From Clostridium cellulovorans 743B (lineage in GTDB: Bacteria > Bacillota > Clostridia > Clostridiales > Clostridiaceae): DNA of 64,000 nucleotides. Position 1 is the stretch's first letter. Every line of letters starts with the position of its first letter. The DNA is taken from positions 744,001 to 808,000 of the forward strand of contig NC_014393.1 in NCBI RefSeq assembly GCF_000145275.1, read 5' to 3'. The notes beneath the pieces were generated by a model. It did not search any database and was not told the origin of the DNA. It saw only the letters and a list, made by a program, of their open reading frames with translations. Shown here piece by piece: positions 8,443 through 18,052 of the stretch. A program made the position numbers and the translations under genes.

Positions 8443-9852
8443 ATGTTAGCAGGTAATAAGACCAGCAAGAGTAATGATGAATTCTTAACGGGAAACATAG
8501 GTAAATTGTTATTTATGTTTGCATTTCCAGCAGTACTTTCTTGGCTGGTTGCAGAACTGTATAACTTAGTTGATTCTATATTCGTAGGACACGCAGTAGG
8601 GGCTCTAGGTGTAGGTGGAATAAGCATAGCTTTCCCTGTTCAAAGATTTTTTACAGCTATAGCAATGTTAGTTTCAATCGGTACTTGCACCTACGTAGCT
8701 AGAACTTTAGGAGAGAATGATAAAGAAAAAATTAATAAAATAATACCAAACGCGTTGATGATATTAACTGTGGTTGTTTTAGTATTAGCTATAGCTGCCT
8801 TTGTATTTATAGACAAATTAATAATAATGCTTGGTTCAACAGAAAATATTTTCCCTTATGCTAAGACGTACATTTCTATTATTCTAGTTGGAGTAATTTT
8901 TCAAGGTTTAGCCACGGTAATGTCATATATTCTTACAGCCTTCGGAAATACTAGAATAGTTTTAGTAAGCAATATAGTGGGAATTGTTTTTAATACTCTT
9001 ATTTGTGATTTACTTACAAGAGTTTTCCATTTTGGAATAGCTGGTGTAGCTGTAGCCACAGTAGTATCTCAAACATTAGCGTTTGTATATGTTCTGCATG
9101 TATTTTTAAAAGCTAAGGAAACCTTAGAATTAAAATTTGTGATAAAAGCGGAAATTAAAATAATCAAGACTATAGTTTTCATAGGATTTTCTACCTTTAT
9201 AATTGAAATATCTGATGCAATAGTTTCAGTAATCTTAAATGTTTTATTAGGGGCTATAGGTGGAGACATGCCAATAGTTGCTATTGGACTTATAACAAAG
9301 ATTTCCATGTTCTTATTTATTACAGTTATCGGTATCAGTTCTGCAATGCAACCTATAGCAGCTTACAATATTGGAGCGGGATGCAAAGCAAGAGTTAAAA
9401 AGATTTTAGATCTTGCTATGATTGCTGCTACCGTAAGCTCAACAATAGTATGGGTAATAACTATGATATTTACAAAGCAATTTATCGGAATATTTGTAAG
9501 TGATATAGAGATAATAGAATATACTGCAGATGCTTTTAGAAAGGTTGTTATGATATTCCCAATATTAGCAACTTATTATGTATCAATATATTACTATCAA
9601 GCAAAAGCTATGGTAAAAGAATCATTTATTTTATCTATATTACGTCAACTTATATTATTTATACCATTAGCGTTTATTATGGTAGAAATTTTCGGTGTAG
9701 TTGGTGCATGGTATGCATATCCAGTTTCAGACCTTTTAAGCTTCTTAATAGCACTTGTATTTATGAGGAAGCAGCATAAGGTTGATAAGCTTGAAATTGA
9801 AGAAGAAATGATTTTGAATAGTAAAAGCAGCAATAGAATAGTTACTGCATAA
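8443..9852 (+). CDS. MATE-family multidrug/cation antiporter
   Basis: 469 residues with about 12 hydrophobic segments in two homologous halves, the MATE (NorM/DinF) architecture. The first half begins GKLLFMFAFPAVLSWLVAEL with the conserved Asp-Ser-Ile-Phe-Val-Gly-His of TM2; the second half has the GISSAMQPIAAYNIGAG motif. These proteins export cationic drugs or metabolites using Na+ or H+ gradients. I start at the ATG 8443 because GAGGTG ends 6 nt upstream; a GTG at 8425 lies before that site. Monocistronic, with a strong terminator downstream. Confidence 0.93.
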   Translation: MLAGNKTSKSNDEFLTGNIGKLLFMFAFPAVLSWLVAELYNLVDSIFVGHAVGALGVGGISIAFPVQRFFTAIAMLVSIGTCTYVARTLGENDKEKINKIIPNALMILTVVVLVLAIAAFVFIDKLIIMLGSTENIFPYAKTYISIILVGVIFQGLATVMSYILTAFGNTRIVLVSNIVGIVFNTLICDLLTRVFHFGIAGVAVATVVSQTLAFVYVLHVFLKAKETLELKFVIKAEIKIIKTIVFIGFSTFIIEISDAIVSVILNVLLGAIGGDMPIVAIGLITKISMFLFITVIGISSAMQPIAAYNIGAGCKARVKKILDLAMIAATVSSTIVWVITMIFTKQFIGIFVSDIEIIEYTADAFRKVVMIFPILATYYVSIYYYQAKAMVKESFILSILRQLILFIPLAFIMVEIFGVVGAWYAYPVSDLLSFLIALVFMRKQHKVDKLEIEEEMILNSKSSNRIVTA

Positions 9853-9873
9853 AATCAATAACGTAGCGTAAAA

Positions 9874-9912
9874 AGAGGCAAGCGACATAAAAAGTGGCTT
9901 GCCTCTTTATTT
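9874..9912 (+). terminator. Intrinsic terminator of the MATE gene
   Basis: AGAGGCAAGC (9874-9883) pairs perfectly with GCTTGCCTCT (9897-9906), followed by TTTATTT. Confidence 0.9.
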
Positions 9913-10418
9913 AGTTATGTAATTTTATTTTATATTATTTAATAACTTAGTGTTATCCTAATTGCCAGTTTGAAAATGAGGGCTTCTTGAAAATATCTAG
10001 GCCGTCTAGTTTTGTATAAAGGAAAAATATAGATTGTTATAATGCAACGGATAATAGAAATTTCATTATGATAAATACTATTAATGGAATAAAAGATATG
10101 TTATTGTATTAAAGTGTATAAACTATGGAAGTTTATGAAAAACGCAAGGGGCCAAATATCAATTGATATGCTGCATATAAGCGTTGTGTTAATCGTAGAA
10201 AAGCTTTAAAAGATACTAGTGGCAGCTAAGAGAAACTTTACCACAAGTTGGTTCAGTTATAGATGGGACTTTTAGTTGTTAGTATTTATAAAAAGAATGG
10301 TTAAGATATAAAAGAAGAATTAAGATTTAAAAATAAAGTTCAAAAGAAAGGAGATAAAAGGTCGACTGGTAGCTTAATGTGAAATTAAGTTATGTATGAT
10401 CTTTAAGAATGATAAATT
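9913..10418. other. About 500-bp noncoding region, possibly decayed
   Basis: No open frame with a ribosome binding site. It contains a 14-bp perfect palindrome ATATCAATTGATAT (10156-10169) enclosed by AACGC/GCGTT (10141-10145 and 10181-10185), so a hairpin of ~45 nt is possible. A strong Shine-Dalgarno-like AAAGGAG near 10346 has no start codon within reach. I see no RNA family. Confidence 0.45.
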
Positions 10419-11093
10419 ATGGTGAATATAAATAATGATTGGGACGAATTGTTAAAGGACGAATTTGAAAAAGATTATTATAAAAAACTTAGGGGATTTT
10501 TAGTTGAGGAATATAAGACACATACAATATATCCAGACAAACATGACATATTTACGGCAATTAAGACCACTGCGTATAAAGATGTTAAAGTAGTAATTTT
10601 GGGACAGGACCCATATCATGGACCAAATCAAGCCTTTGGCATGGCTTTTGCTGTAAAACCTGGAGTTAAGACTCCACCATCACTTGTAAATATATATAAG
10701 GAACTGAATTCTGACTTGGGATGTTTTATTCCCAATAATGGATACTTAGTGCCTTGGGCAAAACAAGGAGTATTACTTTTAAATGCAGTTTTAACTGTAA
10801 GAGAAAATTCTCCTAATTCTCATAAAGGTAAGGGATGGGAATTGTTAACGGATAAAATTATTCAGCTTTTAAATGAAAGAGAAGAGCCAATAGTATTCTT
10901 AATATGGGGAAACCCAGCAAAAGAAAAGTTGAAATTTATAACAAATAAACATCATCTAATATTAACCACAGTACATCCAAGTCCATTGTCAGCTTCAAGA
11001 GGTTTCTTTGGGTGTAAGCATTTTTCCAAAACCAATGAGTTTTTAAAAAGCAAAGGAATGGAACCTATAGATTGGCAAATTCCTATGATATAA
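10419..11093 (+). CDS. ung: Uracil-DNA glycosylase, family 1
   Basis: 224 residues, the standard length for family 1 UDG, which removes uracil from DNA in base-excision repair. The water-activating motif GQDPYHGP (residues ~65-72) contains the catalytic Asp, and the minor-groove loop [17 protein letters not shown] contains the catalytic His. [18 protein letters not shown] is the conserved central segment. The start ATG has only a weak upstream Shine-Dalgarno, but the N-terminus [12 protein letters not shown] fits homologues. It is alone in its transcript. Confidence 0.97.
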   Translation: MVNINNDWDELLKDEFEKDYYKKLRGFLVEEYKTHTIYPDKHDIFTAIKTTAYKDVKVVILGQDPYHGPNQAFGMAFAVKPGVKTPPSLVNIYKELNSDLGCFIPNNGYLVPWAKQGVLLLNAVLTVRENSPNSHKGKGWELLTDKIIQLLNEREEPIVFLIWGNPAKEKLKFITNKHHLILTTVHPSPLSASRGFFGCKHFSKTNEFLKSKGMEPIDWQIPMI

Positions 11094-11390
11094 AAATAGG
11101 ATTTTATATTTAGTATATATACGTTCCAATAAAATTTCTTCATAGGTTATATTGATTTTTCAATATCCATCTAGAATCTTGATGTAGTTTCAATAACGGA
11201 ACTTATATATATGTCATCATTAAAATCTAAATTAAAGTCATCAATAATATATAGATTTAATGTATAAAAATTATCGAAAATATATAGTCTGCTTAGAAAA
11301 TTAGATGAAATATATACCATGAATTTTAATCTACTAATGAGAGATAATAAAATTGTTCTAAAGATTATTTCTGATTAGGAGGGCATAAAA
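11094..11390. other. 297-bp intergenic region carrying repeat copy D
   Basis: Between ung and the 63-residue gene. Apart from the palindromic repeat at 11113-11213 the DNA is plain AT-rich sequence with no recognisable RNA or frame. Confidence 0.5.
11113..11213 (+). repeat. Palindromic interspersed repeat, copy D
   Basis: Ends are inverted: GTATATATACGTTCC (11113-11127) against the complement of GGAACTTATATATATG (11198-11213). The interior GGTTATATTGATTTTTCAA and the tail are shared with copy E at 28002-28092. About 101 bp, noncoding, MITE-like. Confidence 0.75.
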
Positions 11391-11582
11391 ATGCAAAAGA
11401 ATGCTAGAGGACTAGTTCAAGATTCTTGTAATAATTTAAATACTGCGAGACAATCTTTACAAAGTGCTATTGACACTGCTGAAAAGCCACAAAATAGACA
11501 GGATATTCAAGATGCTTTAAGGGTGGTTGATTCAGCTCTTTCTAAATGTCAAGGTATAGCAAATAGTTTAAGCAATCAATAA
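11391..11582 (+). CDS. Small helical protein of unknown function
   Basis: 63 residues, start ATG with AGGAGG 8 nt upstream and a very strong terminator downstream, so it is almost certainly a real monocistronic gene. The sequence is helical and polar (NNLNTARQSLQSAIDTAEK, then a second helix RQDIQDALRVVDSALSKCQG), and could form a two-helix hairpin. It has Cys residues near positions 13 and 54. There is no signal peptide or membrane segment. I do not recognise the family. Short soluble helical proteins of this type occur among clostridial spore-associated proteins, but nothing here proves that. Confidence 0.75.
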   Translation: MQKNARGLVQDSCNNLNTARQSLQSAIDTAEKPQNRQDIQDALRVVDSALSKCQGIANSLSNQ

Positions 11583-11602
11583 TAGATTTTGTGATTTTTT
11601 AG

Positions 11603-11648
11603 TAACCTTTAGTTTAAGAGATCTCTACTTAAACTAAAGGTTATTTTA
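11603..11648 (+). terminator. Strong intrinsic terminator
   Basis: TAACCTTTAGTTTAAG (11603-11618) pairs perfectly with CTTAAACTAAAGGTTA (11628-11643) around a 9-nt loop, followed by TTTT. The 16-bp stem suggests the small gene upstream is highly expressed. Confidence 0.92.
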
Positions 11649-11974
11649 TGTTAAAAAATATAAATTTTGAGTTGAAGATTAAAACCAAGGAACTCAATTG
11701 ACATATGGATTGGTAGAAAATTTTAGTAACCATATAGTAAAAAATATTGTGAAAGCGTATACAAAATAATGAAATGAAGAAAAACACATATACTGGTTGT
11801 TCCAAGCCTAACAATGGTGTATTATATAAGTGGTTTGTTTAAAAATATCTACTTTTATGAGGGTATATCATATGTAGTTTTATGGAGAATAATAGTTTGA
11901 AAATGATATTAATGGATTTCTTATTTATGTGAAACGAAAAATGTAGATAAATGGAGAATAGAAGGAGATTGAAG
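11649..11974. other. Leader region of the polysaccharide cluster
   Basis: About 325 bp without a gene. It should contain the cluster promoter; a TTGACA at ~11698 has no good -10 at the right distance. ATATGG/CCATAT (11703-11708, 11730-11735) could form a weak stem. Confidence 0.4.
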
Positions 11975-12745
11975 ATGTTTAAGAGGATTAAAGAACTTCG
12001 AAATTATAAAGAACTTATATGGAATTTTACGTCTAGAGATTTAAAACTCAAATACAAGAATTCAGCTTTAGGATTTATATGGTCATTATTAAACCCATTG
12101 ATGATGATGGTTGTATATACGATAGCTTTCAAATTTATTATGAAACAGGATATTGAAAATTTCTCAATGTACATATTAACAGGTATATTACCGTGGTCAT
12201 TTTTCCAGGCTTCTATAATTGGTGGTACAAGATGTATAATCGATAATGCTCAGTTAGTTAAAAAAGTTTATTTTCCACGAGAAATTATTCCTTTTTCAAT
12301 GGTCTTAACTAATATGATAAATTATTTAATAACATTAGTTATTGTATTTTTAGGTCTATTTATATCCAAAATACATATAGGACCGCATTTATTATTGTTG
12401 CCTATAGTATTATTATTATTTTTCATATTTACCTATGGACTAGTTTTACTTTTATCATCGCTAGATGTTATCTATAGAGATATATTTCATTTTGTAGAAG
12501 TAGTGTTTATGGCTTGGATTTATTTAACACCAGTTGTTTACACTGTGGACCAAGCCAAAGAATTAAAATGGTTATTTTATTTTAACCCTATGTATTATCC
12601 TATACAAAGTATAAGAGATACACTTATGTATGATAGAATAAGCTACAATTATTTATTAGCTATGGCACTTATAGCTTTTGTTACACTATTTGTAGGATAT
12701 AAGTCATTTATAAAAATTGAAAAAGTATTCGCAGAAGAAATATAA
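11975..12745 (+). CDS. ABC-2 type polysaccharide export permease
   Basis: 256 residues with six hydrophobic segments. The N-terminal amphipathic stretch YKELIWNFTSRDLKLKYKNS followed by LGFIWSLLNPLMMMVVYTIAF is the signature of Wzm/TagG/RfbA permeases, which export polysaccharide or teichoic-acid chains across the membrane with a partner ATPase. That ATPase is the next gene (17-nt gap). The start at ATG 11975 is supported by AAGGAG 7 nt upstream; an ATG at 11951 is less likely. First gene of the cluster 12-19 kb. Confidence 0.95.
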   Translation: MFKRIKELRNYKELIWNFTSRDLKLKYKNSALGFIWSLLNPLMMMVVYTIAFKFIMKQDIENFSMYILTGILPWSFFQASIIGGTRCIIDNAQLVKKVYFPREIIPFSMVLTNMINYLITLVIVFLGLFISKIHIGPHLLLLPIVLLLFFIFTYGLVLLLSSLDVIYRDIFHFVEVVFMAWIYLTPVVYTVDQAKELKWLFYFNPMYYPIQSIRDTLMYDRISYNYLLAMALIAFVTLFVGYKSFIKIEKVFAEEI

Positions 12746-12762
12746 TTTGGGGTGTAAAGCAA

Positions 12763-13503
12763 ATGGTGGTTATAGAATTTAAGAATGTTAGTAAAAGTTT
12801 TAAAATCTTTAAAAATAAATCATATTCCATTAAGGAAAAATTTATAGGAAAGCTCCTGAGAAGAGCTCCTTTAGAGGTTGAAGAATATCCAGTTCTTACA
12901 GATGTTTCTTTCAAAATCAATAAAGGAGAGACTGTAGGAATAATAGGACAGAATGGTACTGGTAAGAGTACTACTTTAAAGTTAATCTCTAAAATATTAT
13001 ATCAAGATAAAGGTGAAGTAACTACAAATGGTAGTATCTCTGCTCTTCTTGAAGTTGGAGCAGGTTTTCAACAGGATTTAACAGGAAGAGAAAATGTGTT
13101 TTTATATGGTTCTATTCTTGGATTAAGTAAAAAAGAAATATCAGATAAATATGATGAAATAGTAGAATTCTCTGAATTAAGAGATTTTATGAATAATCCA
13201 GTTAAGAATTATTCATCGGGTATGTATATGAGACTTGCTTTTTCTGTGGCTATACATGTTAATCCAGATATTTTAGTTATAGATGAAGTTTTAGCAGTAG
13301 GAGATGCTGCATTTCAAAAAAAATGTATTAACAAAATATTAAGCTTTAAGGAGCAACAAAAAACTATAGTGTTTGTTTCCCATGATATGAGTGCTGTTAA
13401 AAAAATCTGTGATAGAGTATTTTTTATTAAAAAGGGTGGAGAAATGATTGAAGGAACGCCTGACGAAATGATCGACTTATATTATAGAATAGGAAATCAA
13501 TAA
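12763..13503 (+). CDS. ABC polysaccharide exporter ATP-binding protein (Wzt/TagH-like)
   Basis: 246 residues. Walker A GQNGTGKST (residues ~65-73), Q-loop within LEVGAGFQQDLTGRENVFL, signature YSSGMYMRLAF, Walker B ILVIDEVLAVGD and H-loop VSHD are all present. The GxGF-x-D-LTGRENV segment is specific to polysaccharide-export ATPases. It stops soon after the nucleotide-binding fold, so there is no C-terminal carbohydrate-binding domain of the kind that Wzt of O9a uses to recognise capped chains. Export is therefore probably not cap-dependent. Confidence 0.95.
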   Translation: MVVIEFKNVSKSFKIFKNKSYSIKEKFIGKLLRRAPLEVEEYPVLTDVSFKINKGETVGIIGQNGTGKSTTLKLISKILYQDKGEVTTNGSISALLEVGAGFQQDLTGRENVFLYGSILGLSKKEISDKYDEIVEFSELRDFMNNPVKNYSSGMYMRLAFSVAIHVNPDILVIDEVLAVGDAAFQKKCINKILSFKEQQKTIVFVSHDMSAVKKICDRVFFIKKGGEMIEGTPDEMIDLYYRIGNQ

Positions 13504-13529
13504 TAAACAATTAACTTCAGAGGTGAACC

Positions 13530-15938
13530 ATGGATAAGAAGAAAAATAAAACTAGTAGTGCAGAGAAAGATATTAGTAAGTCGTTCTATATTAACGATAT
13601 GGAACATGTAATATGTGAAGACCATATAAAGAAGCACACTATATCTAGAAAAACGTCATATACGTATTCTTTTAAGGTAAATAATCATAATATGAAGTCC
13701 TTAAAAATTAAGATTGATTGTAAGGGTGTAAAAAAAGGATTTGTGCTCCTAAAGATGGCAAATGAATTAAACGAATTGGTCGTAAGCACATGTACAGATA
13801 TTAGAGAGGTAGGTAAGGATTCTTGGATAGAGTTCAATTTTCCAGCTATCCTTACTCATTCTAATAAGTATTTAACTTTGATTGTAGAATTCGATGGAGA
13901 TAAAGAAATTGCTTTACTGTTGGGCAGAAGGGATTTACCTTGTGTAAAATACACTTATGAAAAGCTAAGTGAAGAAATTGAAGATGCTATTGAAAGATAC
14001 ACATATAGGTTGGATGAGATATACAATTCTAGTGGTTGGAAAGTTTTGGCTGGTGTTTATAAATTCAGAGATAAAGTTGTAAGACCAGTCTTAAAAATAA
14101 TCAAAAAACCGTTTAAAGTTATAAAGTTCATATTGAAGTTATTTAAGCCATCTAACATTAAGAACGCAGCTAAGGTATTGAAAAATGACGGATTTAAGGC
14201 GTTAATAAGATTAATTATTAATAAATCTAGGGAAACTGAAGATAACAGATTTAACTATGAATTATGGCTAAAGACCCATGATGTCACCAATGAGCAAATT
14301 GACAGACAAAGAGATTATAAATTTGATTACGAGCCTAAAATAAGTATATTAGTTCCTACTTACAATACCCCAGAGAATTTCTTAGTTGAAATGATTGAAT
14401 CAGTTAATGAGCAAACCTATACAAATTGGGAGTTGTGTATAGCTGATGCAAGTAATAACGAAGAAACTAGAAAGGTATTAGCTAGATATGAAGGGGATCC
14501 AAAGATACCTATAAAATATTTAGATGAGAATAAGGGTATATCAGGAAATACAAACGAAGCAGCAACTCTTGTTACTGGTGAATATATTGCACTATTTGAT
14601 CATGATGATTTACTTATGCCTAATGCACTTTTTGAAATTGTTAAAGTAATTAACAAAGATAGAGAAGTTGATTTTATATATACTGATGAAGATAAAACTG
14701 ATGAAACTTCGACTAGAAGATTTGATCCACATTTTAAACCTGATTTTGCTATCGATACTTTTAGAAGCAATAATTACATATGTCATTTTACTACTATGAA
14801 GAGAGAATTATTCGATAGTGTTGGTGGCTTCAGAAAAGAATATGATGGAGCTCAAGATTTTGATTTATTTTTAAGAACTACGGAAAAAGCAAAGAAGATT
14901 GTGCATATTCCTAAAGTTGTATATCATTGGAGAGTTCATCAAAACTCCACTGCTGGAGCTGGTGAAGCTAAGTTATATGCTTTTGAAGCAGGTAAAAATG
15001 CTATTCAAGATAGCTTAGATAGAAATGGTATTAAGGGAACTGTTGAAATGGGAAAATATCTTGGTATATATAACATAAGATATGAACTTGAGAGCACACC
15101 ATTAGTTTCTATATTAATCCCTACAAAAGACCATATAGAAGATTTAGATAGATGTATTAAATCAATCATTGAAAAAAGTACTTATAAGAATTATGAGATT
15201 ATTGTAATTGAAAATAATAGTACAGAATCAGAAACTTTTAAATATTATGATACTTTAAAGAATTATTCTAATATAAAGGTTGTAGAATGGAAGGATGAAT
15301 TTAACTATTCTGCAATTAACAATTTTGGTGTAAAAAATGCAAGTGGTGAAGTATTCCTTTTACTTAATAATGATGTTGAAGTTATCAATGGTGATTGGAT
15401 AGAGAGAATGCTACAATATGCACAAAGAGAAGATGTTGGAGCAGTAGGGGCTAAGCTTTACTACCCTAACGATACAATTCAACATGGCGGAGTAATAGTT
15501 GGACTTGGTGGAATAGCTAACCATGCTCATAAGCATTTCCATAGAGAGGCACCAGGATATTTTGCAAGACTTAATTTTGTACAAAATTTCAGTGCTGTTA
15601 CAGCTGCATGTCTAATGGTTAGAAGAGATGTTTATGAAAAATTAAATGGATTGGATGAAGACTTAAAGGTAGCATTTAATGATGTTGATTTTTGTCTTAG
15701 AATTAGAGCATTAGATAAACTTATCGTTTGGACACCATTTGCAGAGTTATATCATCACGAATCTATAAGTAGAGGGGTTGAAGATACTCCTGAAAAAATT
15801 GAACGCTTTAAAGGTGAAATTAGATTTATGGAAAAACGCTGGGGTAAATTTATAAAGGCTGGAGATCCATATTACAATCCTAATTTAACCATGAGTAGAG
15901 AAGATTATTCGTTAAATTTTCATCTTAAAAACTCCTAA
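13530..15938 (+). CDS. Dual-domain family 2 glycosyltransferase
   Basis: 802 residues. Residues ~1-165 form an uncharacterised beta-rich N-terminal module, ~165-265 a basic helical linker (LKIIKKPFKVIKFILKLF) that may lie on the membrane, ~270-490 a first GT-A domain (SILVPTYNTPENF, DxD motif in FDHDD at ~357), and ~525-790 a second GT-A domain (VSILIPTKDHIEDL, DxD in LLLNNDVEV). Two-headed GT2 enzymes of this type add alternating sugars, often rhamnose, in O-antigen-like chains. The neighbouring exporter suggests a role in building the exported polymer. Linkage and donor sugars cannot be read. Confidence 0.9.
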   Translation: MDKKKNKTSSAEKDISKSFYINDMEHVICEDHIKKHTISRKTSYTYSFKVNNHNMKSLKIKIDCKGVKKGFVLLKMANELNELVVSTCTDIREVGKDSWIEFNFPAILTHSNKYLTLIVEFDGDKEIALLLGRRDLPCVKYTYEKLSEEIEDAIERYTYRLDEIYNSSGWKVLAGVYKFRDKVVRPVLKIIKKPFKVIKFILKLFKPSNIKNAAKVLKNDGFKALIRLIINKSRETEDNRFNYELWLKTHDVTNEQIDRQRDYKFDYEPKISILVPTYNTPENFLVEMIESVNEQTYTNWELCIADASNNEETRKVLARYEGDPKIPIKYLDENKGISGNTNEAATLVTGEYIALFDHDDLLMPNALFEIVKVINKDREVDFIYTDEDKTDETSTRRFDPHFKPDFAIDTFRSNNYICHFTTMKRELFDSVGGFRKEYDGAQDFDLFLRTTEKAKKIVHIPKVVYHWRVHQNSTAGAGEAKLYAFEAGKNAIQDSLDRNGIKGTVEMGKYLGIYNIRYELESTPLVSILIPTKDHIEDLDRCIKSIIEKSTYKNYEIIVIENNSTESETFKYYDTLKNYSNIKVVEWKDEFNYSAINNFGVKNASGEVFLLLNNDVEVINGDWIERMLQYAQREDVGAVGAKLYYPNDTIQHGGVIVGLGGIANHAHKHFHREAPGYFARLNFVQNFSAVTAACLMVRRDVYEKLNGLDEDLKVAFNDVDFCLRIRALDKLIVWTPFAELYHHESISRGVEDTPEKIERFKGEIRFMEKRWGKFIKAGDPYYNPNLTMSREDYSLNFHLKNS

Positions 15939-15953
15939 TATTAGGAGTTTTTT
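15927..15953 (+). terminator. Terminator-like hairpin inside the polysaccharide cluster
   Basis: AAAACTCCTAA pairs with TTAGGAGTTTT, followed by T residues. The stem overlaps the stop codon at 15936-15938. The next gene starts 45 bp later, so this probably attenuates rather than ends the operon. Confidence 0.75.
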
Positions 15954-15997
15954 GATGTATTATAATGTTTTTAAGAAAGTAACTTGGAGGAAATGAA

Positions 15998-16855
15998 ATG
16001 AGAAAAATTGCTGCCGTTGTTGTTCTATATAATCCTACAAATAATATTTTAGACAATATAAAATCATATATTAATGAAGTAGAGATACTTTACGCAATAG
16101 ATAATTCAGATAAAGAAAACAGAAAACTTATAGGTGAAATAAAAAATATAGAAAAAGTAAAATATATATCATTGAATGGCAACAGAGGGATAGCAAAAGC
16201 CCTAAATGTAGGTGCAGAAGCAGCTTTGGAACAAGGCTTTTCATGGCTTTTAACGATGGATCAAGATAGCAAAGCTAGTGACAAAATGGTAACAAGGTTA
16301 TATGATTTTATAGCTAGTGATAAGGTTGAAAACATTGGTATTGTGGCTCCATTCCCGGGAAGTAGATTAAAGCCTGTGCCAGAAACCGATAAAGAATATG
16401 AACGTATGGACGTAGTTATGACTTCAGGCAACTTGTTGAGCTTGGAAGGGTATAAAAAAACAGGCTCATTTAAAGATGATTTTTTTATAGATTATGTTGA
16501 TAGTGAGTACTGCCTTAGATTAAGAGACAATGGCTATGAAATAGTTCAAGTTAATACTATAATACTCGACCATAATCTTGGAGACATAAAGAGAAATGGT
16601 TTCGGACCATTTAAATTTACAACAACTAATCATAGTGCTTTCCGCAGATACTATATAACTAGAAATAGAATGTGGATGTGGGATAAATATAAAGACAAAT
16701 ATGAAAATTATATTTCTTATGATAGAAATTGTTTTTATAAAGAGACTATAAAGATAGTTTTAGGTGAAAAGGATAAGCTTAAGAAATTGAAGAATATTTA
16801 TAGAGGCTATAGAGATTATAAAAAAAATGTACTTGGAAAAATGAGTAGTAAGTAG
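15998..16855 (+). CDS. Family 2 glycosyltransferase (RfbF-like rhamnosyltransferase type)
   Basis: 285 residues, a single GT-A domain. It begins MRKIAAVVVLYNPTNNILDNI, with the acceptor loop SLNGNRGIAKALNVGAE and the DxD motif in LLTMDQDSKA; the C-terminal FIDYVDSEYCLRLRDNGYEI is the conserved catalytic-base region. This arrangement matches rhamnosyltransferases of the RfbF/WbbL type, but the donor is inferred only from similarity. GGAGG lies 5-6 nt before the ATG. It follows the two-domain transferase and precedes a GT4-type enzyme by 9 nt. Confidence 0.9.
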   Translation: MRKIAAVVVLYNPTNNILDNIKSYINEVEILYAIDNSDKENRKLIGEIKNIEKVKYISLNGNRGIAKALNVGAEAALEQGFSWLLTMDQDSKASDKMVTRLYDFIASDKVENIGIVAPFPGSRLKPVPETDKEYERMDVVMTSGNLLSLEGYKKTGSFKDDFFIDYVDSEYCLRLRDNGYEIVQVNTIILDHNLGDIKRNGFGPFKFTTTNHSAFRRYYITRNRMWMWDKYKDKYENYISYDRNCFYKETIKIVLGEKDKLKKLKNIYRGYRDYKKNVLGKMSSK

Positions 16856-16864
16856 GAGGAAATT

Positions 16865-18052
16865 ATGGCCGTTAAAACTTGCGTATTATCCTTTACAAAC
16901 CCATACTCAGGAAAAAAAGATGGTGGTAAGATTGATATAGGCAATAGGATGAAAGCTTTATCACTTATGGATACTTCCATTGATTTATATACAAAAACTA
17001 AAGAGAATGAAGAAACAAGACCGATCCCTAAGGAAGTTAAACTAAATAGGATATATACATCTAATCAAGCTAATAAGTTAACATATTTACTAGGAAAACT
17101 TCCACTTAGTGTTCAAAATAAATATTCAAAAAAATTTGCAGAAATTCTTAAAAAGAACAAGTATGATTTGGCTATTCTCGAGGGTGAGCATATGTTTGAA
17201 TTTGTCCTTAAGGATGATGTTAGAGCTAAAAGAAAATTCATTAGAATGCATGATATAGAAAGTTTATATAGAAAAGAGTTATCCTATTCAACGGATAATA
17301 AACTTGTATCCTTACTTCAAAATAGAGATTCTAAAAAATATAAAAATTTAGAGGATAGCATTGTAGATTATTTTGATAAGTTCCTTTTTATATCTAAGTC
17401 AGAATTAGATGTTTTTTCACAGACTTATCCTTTGGGAAAGGAAAAGTTCGTTTGGATGCCACCAGCAGTGCCTTTTAAGGAAAATATAAACTACAGTAAT
17501 GCCAAAAGAAATAAAATTTTATATTTTGGTGATTTAGGTGTTTCTCATAATATAAAAGGCATTCAATGGTTTTTGGAGAAGGTATATGAAGATCTTGTAA
17601 AATTATCACCAGAAGTTCAAATTGATATAATAGGAAACGCAAGTGATGAATTTAAGAACATGTTATCCACATACTCTAATGTTACGGCTCATGGTTATGT
17701 GGATGATTTGAATAGTTTTATTGATGAAGCATCTTGTATTATATGTCCTATAAATCATGGAGCAGGAGTAAAAATAAAACTTGTGGAGTCTTTAGGAATG
17801 GGTAAAATAGTTATAGCCACACCAAAAGCAGTAGAAGGTACAGATTTTGAGAACCTAAAGGAATTAATAATCACTGAAGATCCAATGGAATTTTCTAAGT
17901 ATTGTATAGAAGTTTCAAAAGAGCACGAAAAATATCATTATCTTGCGGCTAACGCTTTAAACAGTATAAAGGATAAATATTCCTTAGAAGCTCAAGGTAA
18001 GCTTATTATAGATTTATACAATGAAATTGAAGGGAAGGATTTTAATGATTAA
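16865..18052 (+). CDS. Glycosyltransferase, GT-B fold (GT4-like)
   Basis: 395 residues. The N-terminal half binds acceptor and is divergent; the C-terminal half shows the GT-B donor site: ILYFGDLGVSHNIKGIQWF, then VQIDIIGNAS, VTAHGYVDDLNSFI, and the Glu-containing loop GAGVKIKLVESLGMGKIVI. This is the layout of retaining GT4-type transferases. GGAGG lies 6 nt before the ATG. It overlaps the next gene by 8 bp, which implies translational coupling and a shared pathway. Confidence 0.9.
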   Translation: MAVKTCVLSFTNPYSGKKDGGKIDIGNRMKALSLMDTSIDLYTKTKENEETRPIPKEVKLNRIYTSNQANKLTYLLGKLPLSVQNKYSKKFAEILKKNKYDLAILEGEHMFEFVLKDDVRAKRKFIRMHDIESLYRKELSYSTDNKLVSLLQNRDSKKYKNLEDSIVDYFDKFLFISKSELDVFSQTYPLGKEKFVWMPPAVPFKENINYSNAKRNKILYFGDLGVSHNIKGIQWFLEKVYEDLVKLSPEVQIDIIGNASDEFKNMLSTYSNVTAHGYVDDLNSFIDEASCIICPINHGAGVKIKLVESLGMGKIVIATPKAVEGTDFENLKELIITEDPMEFSKYCIEVSKEHEKYHYLAANALNSIKDKYSLEAQGKLIIDLYNEIEGKDFND

